DNA of 64,000 bases, taken from contig JASWHV010000009.1 of assembly GCA_030760725.1 (NCBI GenBank), positions 110,247,854-110,311,853 of the forward strand, read 5' to 3'. The notes beneath the pieces are model-generated. The model made no database searches. It was not told where the DNA came from and saw only the letters and a list, made by a program, of their open reading frames with translations. Shown here piece after piece: positions 34,101 through 41,613 of the stretch. A program made the position numbers and the translations under genes. Origin of the DNA: Neostapfia colusana. Taxonomy: Eukaryota > Streptophyta > Magnoliopsida > Poales > Poaceae. Numbering within the stretch: the stretch's first letter is position 1; the number at the start of each line of letters is the position of its first letter.

Positions 34101-34590
34101 ATTTCACCTGTGTCGTAATGTAGGTGCTTAATAAGCTAAGGTGATAGGTATTTAATTGCGTAGTGCTTTAACCATGAGTTCAACCTCTCCTTGATTCTAG
34201 CCATGCATGATATAATTTTCCCACACTTGCTGAGTACCATTGGTACTCAACCTTGCATATTTGTTGGTTTATATTGCTGCTCAGGTCAAGATAATGAGGT
34301 GGTGTATAATGACCAAGACTTTGGACCCGAAGGAGGTTTCTAGGTTCATGGAGACCCCCGGGCAACGCCTGTGACGGAGCCCTCAAGAATAATATTCCGC
34401 TGCTAGTTTATTTACTTGTGATGAACTTATTATTGTCCATCGAGACATTTGCTATGTAAGACTTATTTATATTCGACACCTGGCTTGTAATAAATGATGC
34501 TTCACTATGTGTCATCACATGTATGAGAAAATGATCCTGGCATACATGTGATATTCACTCGGTTGTTCTTCGGAAAAACTGGGTGTGATA
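31179..34590 (+). repeat. Gypsy-A 3' LTR (full length)
   Basis: 3412 bases from TGTAACACCCC to GGGTGTGATA; the last CA is mutated to TA. It contains the 33244-34220 segment missing from the 5' LTR. That segment holds an open 61-codon frame (33427-33612) and two adjacent palindromes (33943-33966). A conserved inverted repeat lies at 34231-34249. Confidence 0.93.
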
Positions 34591-34595
34591 ATAAC
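34591..34595. repeat. Target-site duplication ATAAC of Gypsy-A (right)
   Basis: Identical to 22906-22910. Confidence 0.9.
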
Positions 34596-34777
34596 ACCGT
34601 CTATTTAACACTACACCCCCCTATCCGGTGCAGTTCTTCAAGTAAAAGGGGAAAACTGTACGGTTATAGCCGTCATACGTGTGTTGCGAGTCAAAGAAGA
34701 TCATCCGAGCGGGGCGTCGTCGGTCAGGGCGTAGACGAGGGCGCCGTCGGTCGGGGCGCGGGGCGGGGGGGGGGGGT

Positions 34778-34880
34778 CACTACCACGTAGGCGCCGCCTA
34801 GAAACGCCTAGGCACGCTTAGGCTCTAGGCGGAGGGTCACCGCCTGCCTAACGCCTAGTGCCTTTTAGAACCTTGACTTG
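34778..34880. mobile_element. Possible hAT-type terminal fragment
   Basis: Tandem 'gcctaggc' motifs end in 'aacgcctagtgccttttaga'. Reverse-complemented this resembles the 'GGTTCTAAAA...' start of grass hAT-like non-autonomous elements. The other end was not located. Confidence 0.3.
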
Positions 34881-35239
34881 GAGTAGAGGTCGTTTCCACC
34901 ATCCACTCAAGCGCGGGTGGTTGATGTCCACGCCATCGTCGTTCACTTCCATGCTGTCTCGACACATACATTACAACTACAACTGTCTATACGGCACGAA
35001 CACATTTAATACGTGTCGTGCCGTTTTGGGTCAGACCGTGCCGGCTCGGGCAGGCCCCAAACCCGTTTACTTATATATATTAAGTAATCACTCAAAAACA
35101 TAAGCAGTTAAGCTAAATAATATAAGAAAAGCAACATAATCCAAGATATTTTGGATGACTCGTCCTATCCCACCTCGTCCTTGTCCCTCTCGTCCTTGTC
35201 CCTTCAACTAAACAAAAAACAGGTATTTCTGTTGGTTGG

Positions 35240-35640
35240 TTAATTTTCTACATGCCACTTCTATTGGGGGCAACCGAGCGAGAGGTGGGCCGGGGCGGCA
35301 CGACAGCAGGGTGGGAGGGGAGTGTGGCAGCGCGGGGTGACGGGGGAGGCCGGCGGCAAAGAGGGGCAGTGGGGCGGGAGGGGGGATGGGGCGGCAGGGC
35401 AGCGGTGCGGGAGGGGGTGGGGGCATCGTGGGGGCGGAGAGGAGCTGCGGGGAGAGGGGCGGCGGGGCGGCAGAGAGGGGCAGCGGGGGCAGCCGGGCGA
35501 GAGGTGGGCCGGGGCGGCGGGGCAGAGGGGCAGGAGGGGGGCCATGGCAACGCGGGGTGGCGGGGGCGGCCGGCGGCGCGGCGGCAGAGAGGGGCGATGG
35601 GGGCAGCGGGGTGAGTGTTCCACCATCTATGATGATGCAT
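35240..35640. repeat. G-rich imperfect repeat
   Basis: The plus strand is nearly all G, A and C with very few T. A segment at about 35267-35350 ('gagaggtgggccggggcggc' onward) recurs at about 35490-35600. Both strands have long open frames because of this composition. Confidence 0.8.
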
Positions 35641-35642
35641 GA

Positions 35643-36047
35643 CCTCTCGTGATGGATCAAATGATCATGGATGGTTTCAAGTGTGTTAGCATCCCGAAGA
35701 TCATTTACACTAGATATGTTGTCCTTTAATATAGTTTGACTTAGGATAAAACTATAGATCAGCCTAGTTTGAGATAAAAGCAGAAAGTGAATATATTGGG
35801 AAAAAACCACAATAGATATCAATTCATGGGCTTCAAGAGTCGAACTTCCATTACAAATGATCCTAGGGTATCCTTGATGTAATGACAGGTACTTGGTTAC
35901 TAAAGATGTGATGCAACCTATAGGGAAGTAATTTTCGTGCATGATATAAACATCAAGGCACAATATATCACACACTGCACGTCTGCACATGCATGACGCT
36001 TCCCTTCTGAGAACATCCAATGATATATATAATATGGTGTTTAACAT
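35643..36047 (-). other. Unrecognised open minus-strand segment
   Basis: About 135 codons are open from MLNTILYISLDVLRREASCM to the G-rich block. The composition is not biased. I know no family with this sequence, and it could be a captured exon or chance. The Pro-rich extension encoded by the G-rich repeat further left is most likely not real protein. Confidence 0.25.
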
Positions 36048-36384
36048 GGCATTTGCTAAATAAAATCAAGATATAAATGGACTAGAATTTTCTATAACAG
36101 GGCACGCAGGGGCGGTGGCGTACGGCGGGGGCGCAGGGTCAGCGGCAGCCAGGGGGCGCAGGTGCGGCAGCGGCCGGCCGGGCACAGGGGCGGTGCCAGA
36201 CAGCGGGGGCGCAGGGGCGGGGGGCGGTCCGGGAGGGAGAAGGGCGCTGCCGGTGAAGAAGGGGAGGAGGGAGGGAGGGGCGCGGCGTACCTGGCGGGGC
36301 GGAGGTCAGTCGGCGTCGGCGGCAGCAGAGGCAGTGGTGGCGGCGAGAATGAAAGACAGAACCGAGGGGCTGGCCCGTGTATTG

Positions 36385-36718
36385 GGACCTTAAAGACGAC
36401 GGTGGGTTTACACCGTTGTCAACAAGGTATTGAGACCTTAAAGACGATGGCGGATTTACACCGTCGTCAACAAGGCTTAATTGACGACGGTGTAGGTCAA
36501 CCGTCGTCTATAAGTTCTCGGGAAGGCCCAGGTTACGGCCCATATTGACGAGGACCATTATTGTCGACGGTTCACCGTCATCTATAAGGCTCGAGAGCTT
36601 ATAGACGATGGTGCTAAGTCAACCATCGGTGGAATCCAGCCGTCATCGATATATTTATGGACGACGGGGCCGTCGTTAATTAATCTAGCCATCGTCCATT
36701 GTCGTGATTCCTGTAGTG
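36385..36718. repeat. CACTA-1 right TIR and subterminal array
   Basis: Units of 'gacgacggt' and 'accgtcgtc' matching the left array (for example 36396, 36483-36512, 36560-36600), ending in the TIR at 36718. Confidence 0.85.
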
Positions 36719-36721
36719 ATT

Positions 36722-36936
36722 GTTGTCGAAGACGAGAACGTTCAATTGCTGCGAGTCAAAGCACTCTAATTTTGAGATCTTTGAGAAGATTAAATTCCAC
36801 AACTTGCAAGGTGTGGTCCTCTTAGCCTTCTCTAGTTGGTTTATTACCTCCTTTGCAATATCCATGCTCCTTCTAGCAGTCCCAAATAGATGTGTGCTCC
36901 ATGATTTCAATACCCTTGCCGTATTTTGGAGCTTCT
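36722..36936 (-). pseudogene. LINE ORF2 fragment between EN and RT (part 2 of 3)
   Basis: The minus strand reads KLQNTARVLKSWSTHLFGTA then RRSMDIAKEVINQLEKA, matching the region just upstream of plant LINE RT. A frame change leads into LAAIERSRLRQQ at the CACTA-1 junction, which continues across CACTA-1 into KGDTCTKFFHLRA at 16304. This island proves that CACTA-1 and CACTA-2 are separate insertions in one LINE. Confidence 0.82.
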
Positions 36937-37205
36937 GTTGACGACAGTGCCGTCGTCAATAAAAATAATGATGATGGCTAGACTCCACCGTCATCAATTA
37001 GTAATTAATTGACGACGGTTAACCTTGTACCGTCATCTATAAGGTCTCGGGCCTTATAGACGACAGCCCACCATCGACAATATAAGCCCTCGTCAACATG
37101 GGCCAAAATCTGGGCCTGCCCGAGACTTTATAGACAACGGTTAAACACATCATCGTCTATAAGATGTTGTAGATGACGGTTCAAGTACACCGTCGTTTAT
37201 AAATC
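36937..37205. repeat. CACTA-2 left subterminal array
   Basis: Repeated 'ccgtcgtcaat', 'gacgacggttaacc' and 'accgtcatctataag' units. Confidence 0.8.
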
Positions 37206-37533
37206 CCGATATACTCGGGCGGCGGCCGCCACTCGGCTCTCTTCCTCACTCGTGCCGCCACCGCTTCGTCCAAGCGCCGCTGCCGCCAACCGCCGTTGGG
37301 AGCGCTTCCACCGCTTCGCCCAAGCGCCGCTGACCACCGTTGGGACCGCCACCGCCACCGACCGCCGTCATCCCAATGAGGTACGTCGCCTCCTTCCCTC
37401 CTCCCCCCTCTTCTCCTCGGACCTCCGCCGCTCGCCCACCTCCACCTCGCTGTGCCTTTATGTCTTGTGAGTCAACATGAAAACGGGACAGGCTGCGGCG
37501 CCCCGCCCCACCGCCGCAGCAGCCGCAACCTTA
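37206..37533 (+). other. GC-rich possible captured exon in CACTA-2
   Basis: CG-rich, pyrimidine-rich DNA with a short open frame (37252-37470) rich in Pro, Arg and Ser. It contains 'aatgaggtacgtcgc', which could be an exon end plus splice donor. The sharp change in composition from the AT-rich arrays suggests foreign origin. No product is recognised. Confidence 0.3.
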
Positions 37534-38095
37534 TTAACGCGTCACTTGTGGCCAAGCCTGCATCACAGCTGCCCTCGAACTCAGCATAGACGAGACTGCC
37601 CTCTCGCCGTCTCGCAGATTTTTTTGCTTCAACAAGAGATATGATGATGACTCCAGCATGGAGATGGCGATCTCTCTGGCTTCAGGCAACAGCTTGACGA
37701 CCCTGCAGTTTTCTTGATCAGCTGCAGCTGATTTCTTGTTAATCTTCTTCAACTGTTTTTGCTTCTTGAACATGCGGATGTAGGAGTGGATCTTGGCCTG
37801 AACAGCTGCATCATCTCCTGTTTTTAGAGCCAACTGCATGTCCAGGATGCATCTCTTGATCTCTCCAAAGCTCTCTTGCATGGCGCCGCAGAGGTCGAGC
37901 AAGACTCGAGAGTGCTCAAGCTCTTGCTCCACTGCTTTCCTCAGCTTGTTAACTTGGCTACTGGGTAAAGGCACAGACTCGCCGATGCAGTTGTAGGCTT
38001 CGCCGAGCTTTCTCAAGCCATCACAAATGGTCCCGACTGCTGCAGAGGATGCGGGTGATGGTCTGGGCGGCGCCGGCGGCTCCTCTCACTCGGTT
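37534..38095 (-). pseudogene. Captured DUF241-family host gene fragment
   Basis: The minus strand encodes TICDGLRKLGEAYNCIGESV, KAVEQELEHSRVLLDLCGAM, QESFGEIKRCILDMQLALKT, GDDAAVQAKIHSYIRMFKKQ and CRVVKLLPEAREIAISMLES, in order. I recognise this as the plant DUF241 (PF03087) family, usually about 280-300 aa, of poorly known function. The N-terminal third and the C-terminal core are missing; after LLLKQKNL the sequence diverges from the family and ends at TGA 37534-37536. It lies antisense to CACTA-2's own gene, between its subterminal arrays, so it is a transduplicated fragment. Expression is not shown. Confidence 0.75.
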
Positions 38096-38159
38096 TTGGG
38101 AATCAAAATTGATCCCTACTTCTGAATTCCCTTGATGATCTGAGCTTGCTATTTAGTTG

Positions 38160-38669
38160 CGTAGTAACACCGGACTCCAAATATGCCAGGGTGTCATGAT
38201 TATTGTCTACTTTACAGCACATCAAAATTCTCTTTTTATCAATACTGAATTTCCTCCCATTTTCCTTTTTGATGGCACTAAGGTAAGCATTGTAAGTAAA
38301 AAAACATAAGTAGGCATACTATGGTGAGAGAGCAGAGGTACACCATCCAACGTTTTATATGCGTTGTTCCACGATTGACCATAGGTCCCTAGCTAGCTTA
38401 TCTCCTATATATGTTTGCATGTGTTCGTCGTCGATGATTCTCCTGCCAAGTGCCAATGCAAGGAATACACGCACAGCTGCAATTGACGGCACGCGGGCAT
38501 AATAGTTCACTTTGCTCATTTAACCTCCTGAACAAAATATTGGTTCAGTTTACTATCTCTTGAACTATTCAAGTCGACACAATTAGATTTTACAACCTTA
38601 CAGAATTTGTACTTTTTGTTGATTAATTTGAGTATGTGACCAGTTCACATGAATTACTAAAACCGGACA
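38160..38669. other. Unassigned AT-rich DNA in CACTA-2
   Basis: No coding similarity seen. It may be flanking or intron sequence carried with the captured gene, or intron of the TNPA-like gene. Confidence 0.4.
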
Positions 38670-40270
38670 GTTCAGGGACGTGGCCGACAAGTACTTGACG
38701 GAGGCGCAGTACGCAGAGGTAAAGTCTTTATTTTACTTTGCTTCATTATCCGATTGTGAACAATATTTTCATCCAATAATAACTGGTGACAAGTAAGCGT
38801 AGCGTGGCTTGATGCCTGTTCGGACGCGTACCGTGCCCTGTGTGCCCATTAGGTGAGCCAGGGTTTCCAGACCTTGTCCCAGACCCGTAGAGACAGTAGA
38901 GGGAGGGAATCAAAACACCGTTTAGATGGGGACAGATACATACATGTGGCTAAACGGATGGTAAGTGTTACTTGAATTTTATTTAAGTAATTTTATCATC
39001 TTCATTGTGCTAACACGTATCGATAGGAGCGAGAGAGCAGTCGGGAGCTGACACCTATCGAGGTGTGGAAGGGGGGGTCACTTGGGACGTGACCCATCGC
39101 AGCTTGACAAGCTGTGTTCTCCGGCGGCGTCAGAGGCGTTGGTAAGTTATTTTGTTAACTTAATTAAGTTCTATCTAATAGTTCTGAAGACGTTATTTTC
39201 CTGAATTTTCAGGAAAAGTACGGGCAGGAGGTGCGAAGGCTTCGAGGCCAAGGGTATGATTGGGAGAGCGGACCAACAATTATCTCCAAAGCCGCGTATG
39301 CAAGCGGTGGCGGGAAACCCCACGGATGGCCAGTTTTGATATTTTTGGTTTTCTATCATAAACTTTAAGATACAAAAATTTAATAATCTTACTTTGTTGT
39401 TTAGGTTAGCTATCTTCGATGGAGTGGTCGACTCGAGGCAGGCGCGGTATTCCTCGAGAGCCTCTTCATCTCAGCAGGGTGGGTCCAGCAGTAGTCGTAT
39501 GACCTAGGAGCTGGAGCTACGGAGTGTCCGGGAGAAGCTCCAGAGGACGCAAGAAGCATTGGGGGCTCGGGACGAGATGCAGGCAGCAGCGCTCAGGGCT
39601 AGGGATGAGATGCAGGCAGCGGTGCTCAGGGCTAGGGACGAGTATCAAACCTCGTACATGCTTCAGTTGCAAGCTGCCATGCAGGTAAATTCTGACCATT
39701 GTACTTGATATTTTTAATATATAAATGTTATGTGAAATGATTTGGTTCCTATTTGCAGACTATGGCCACAGGACAGCAGGTTGTCTTTCCGTAGTGGGCG
39801 CCGCCACCGTTGGAACTGCCGCAAGTGCAGGTGCCGATGACAGGTGCACAGATACAAAATGACTCAAAATAGCTAATAATAGTTAAACCTGTTCAAATTC
39901 TGTAAAAATTTGATCAAATTTACTCAAATATAGCCAAACTTGTTAGACTTGATCAAACTTAGTAAAATATGATGAGTAATATAGCCAAAACTAGTCAAAA
40001 CTAGTTAAACTTATTCAAACTTAGTCGATCTTGCTCAAACTTACAAACATAGCAAAATCTAGTTAACTTGCTCAATTCCGCATGTTAATAAGCAAATTTA
40101 GTTAAATATGCATGTTTATACTTGTAACTTGTCTAACCACACTTGCAAATCACAGGGATCAGAGATGGAGGCTCGCACACCATCGCCTCAGCTTGCGCCG
40201 CTTGGACGACTGCAGGAGAACGACTTTCCAAACTTCGGTAGTGGACGGGGTAGCGTGTAATGTGGCGTGT
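38670..40270 (+). pseudogene. TNPA-like pseudogene of CACTA-2
   Basis: Plus-strand exons parallel those at 16870-18960: RDVADKYLTEAQYAE (about 38680-38725), VSVAWLDACSDAYRAL then SQTRRDSRGRESKHRLDGD (38795-38960), PIEVWKGGSLGT (39050-39090), YGQEVRRLRGQGYDWESGP (39212-39330), and LAIFDGVVDSRQARYSSRAS with a coiled-coil-like tail (39405-39690). A tail-end exon with QQVVFP lies near 39780, and one matching the CACTA-1 last exon at 40150-40270. Stops occur after YRALCAH and in the VWKGG exon. An 'RDEMQAA' unit is repeated three times near 39570-39640, a small internal expansion absent from CACTA-1. Confidence 0.72.
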
Positions 40271-40419
40271 GTCGCGTGTATTGTTTCCGAACTGTTTTGC
40301 AATGTTTCTTGTGATATATGCTTGTGCTTGTGTATATAATTTTCTGCTTGTGTGAGCCGGCTATCGAGGCAGAGCTGGTCTCGAAGCCAGGGCAGCATTT
40401 TCAGTTTTTTTTAATGCGA

Positions 40420-40862
40420 GCCTTATAGATGATGGTTTCTGGTGCTTAGCCGTCATCTATAAACCATATTTATAGATGACGGTGGAGCCGTAGCCGTCAT
40501 CTATAAGCCGTAATTATATATGACGGTCAGGAAAAAAAGTCATATATAAGGTCCACTATGTGCCACGTGAAAGGAGTACCTAATTGACGACGGCTAGGAG
40601 TGGCCATCATCAATTGCCTTATAGACGACGGTCAGAAAAAACCGTCCTCTATAAGATCTACTATGTGCCACGTGGCAGTAGTACCTTATTGACGATGGCC
40701 AGAAGTGACCGTTGTCTATAACCTTATAGATGACTAATAATCGTAGACGGCCGGAAACCATCGTCAATTGGTGATTACCGTTGTCTATAAGCTATAGACG
40801 ATGATTTTAGTCTTATAGACGACGGTTTTTGGCCGTTGTCTATTATTGCAATTTCTGTAGTG
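40420..40862. repeat. CACTA-2 right subterminal array and TIR
   Basis: Dense 'gatgacggt' / 'ccgtcatctataag' and 'gacgacggt' units up to the TIR at 40862. Confidence 0.85.
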
Positions 40863-41574
40863 CAGAGTGAGCGCCTGAAAGTTTCCATTAGGCGACGATT
40901 CAAGTTTGATTGTTTTTATCACTTGACTCATAGATGATATTCAAATTGCCAATGCAAAACCAGGGTGTATTCTGCGCTGGCTTGGACCTCTCTAACTCTT
41001 CCAGATACCACGGTTTATCCGCATCTGCTGTCGGTTCATACACAGTGGTGAGCCTAAATTCTGTTCCCAGGGAATTGAGACAAACTGAGATGGAGAGGGA
41101 AAAGTCACCAACTGATGCCGCGAAAGACGTCTCATATTCACTACGCCAGGCAACGATGATACCCCCTCGCGTGCCCACTGCTGGTTTGATCTGGTAAGCA
41201 CCCAGTTCCTGACCCAAAGTCTCATTGAGTAGCTGTGCGGAGAAATTGTCCAACTTGGACTCTTGCAAACACACAATCCACGGTCTGGCTTCCTGCACCA
41301 CAGTTCTTACGACCTCACGTCTGGCTGGTTGATTTAATCCTCTAACATTCCAATTAAGCAACACCAGATGTGATTTATCCATTGCAATGGAACACCAACA
41401 AAATACATAGAATGCTGAGCACTGACATACTACACCACCATCTCTGCCTATTTTCCAAAGTGTCGGTACATAAATCCCCAAAACAAGCACTCCACTGACA
41501 TCACCCGCTAGAGATCGACTGACAGAGAACTGGAAACTGATAACGCCCACATTGCTAAACAAAAGATAAGGCAT
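40863..41574 (-). pseudogene. LINE ORF2 endonuclease domain (part 3 of 3)
   Basis: MDKSHLVLLNWNVRGLNQPA, VCLQESKLDN and GIIVAWRSEY are the apurinic-like endonuclease motifs of L1-type LINEs (WNVRGL, the E of LQESK). FCIGNLNIIYESSDKNN follows, where the usual catalytic DFN is GNL-N, so a catalytic Asp may be lost. A frameshift precedes NLNRRLMETFRRSL at the CACTA-2 junction. ORF2 likely begins at about 41385. Confidence 0.82.
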
Positions 41575-41613
41575 ACTCTCCTACACCATGACCTGGACAC
41601 CTTCATCACTGGA

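Larger units (their letters stand above)
22911..34590 (+). mobile_element. Gypsy-A: chromodomain Ty3/Gypsy retrotransposon with extra ORF1
   Basis: This is an 11.7-kb element: 5' LTR 22911-25363, primer site 25368-25379, ORF1 25582-26361, gag-pol 26665-31133, polypurine tract about 31162-31178, 3' LTR 31179-34590. Domain order gag, protease, RT, RNase H, integrase, chromodomain marks a chromovirus; long LTRs suggest the Tekay/Del group, which is an inference. By eye the LTRs differ at about a dozen sites in the first 650 bases, mostly transitions, so the insertion is fairly recent. A 1-base deletion and two stops disable pol. The 5' LTR lacks about 960 bases present in the 3' LTR. Confidence 0.93.
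34596..36384. other. CACTA-1 5' region: G-rich tract, hAT-like scraps, unknown insert
   Basis: This DNA lies between the TNP2 start (22770, across the Gypsy insertion) and the right subterminal array. It holds a G-run near 34768-34782, 'cctaggcgcc'-type repeats with 'ccttttagaaccttgac' (34785-34875) resembling hAT-like ends, and 'gtcgtgccgttttgggtc' at about 35015. A G-rich repeat follows at 35240-35640, then an AT-rich piece with an open minus frame (35643-36047) and a second GC-rich block (36095-36380). No gene is firmly supported. Confidence 0.5.
16305..36718 (-). mobile_element. CACTA-1: complete CACTA element containing a nested Gypsy
   Basis: Left TIR: CACTACAAGAATCACGATAA (16305). Right TIR, read inward on the minus strand: CACTACAGGAATCACGACAA (ends 36718). 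The flanking 3-base duplication ATT occurs at 16302-16304 and 36719-36721. Inside lie the TNPA-like and TNP2 genes, both on the minus strand, plus subterminal arrays at both ends. Gypsy-A at 22911-34590 interrupts the 5' region; without it the element is about 8.7 kb. It inserted into the LINE: LINE coding sequence resumes directly after each TIR. In-frame stops in TNP2 make it non-autonomous now. Confidence 0.92.
36937..40862 (+). mobile_element. CACTA-2: left-truncated CACTA with captured host sequence
   Basis: The right end is 'tctgtagtg' at 40862 (inward TIR CACTACAGAAATTGCAATAA). Subterminal arrays at 36937-37205 and 40420-40862 use the same accgtcgtc units as CACTA-1. The left TIR is missing: LINE sequence meets array directly at about 36936. 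An estimated 500 bases of LINE between here and 40863 are also gone, so a deletion removed both. It carries a plus-strand TNPA-like pseudogene and a DUF241-type host fragment but no TNP2, so it was non-autonomous. Confidence 0.8.

Noticed and set aside
35208..36047. A 279-aa Pro-rich protein on the minus strand
   Set aside because: Most of it is the translation of the G-rich repeat, which is open in several frames; only the AT-rich upstream part has normal composition.
16305..40862. A single CACTA from 16305 to 40862
   Set aside because: Flanks do not match (ATT against CAG), whereas 36718 has a matching TIR and ATT duplication, and LINE sequence lies at 36722-36936.
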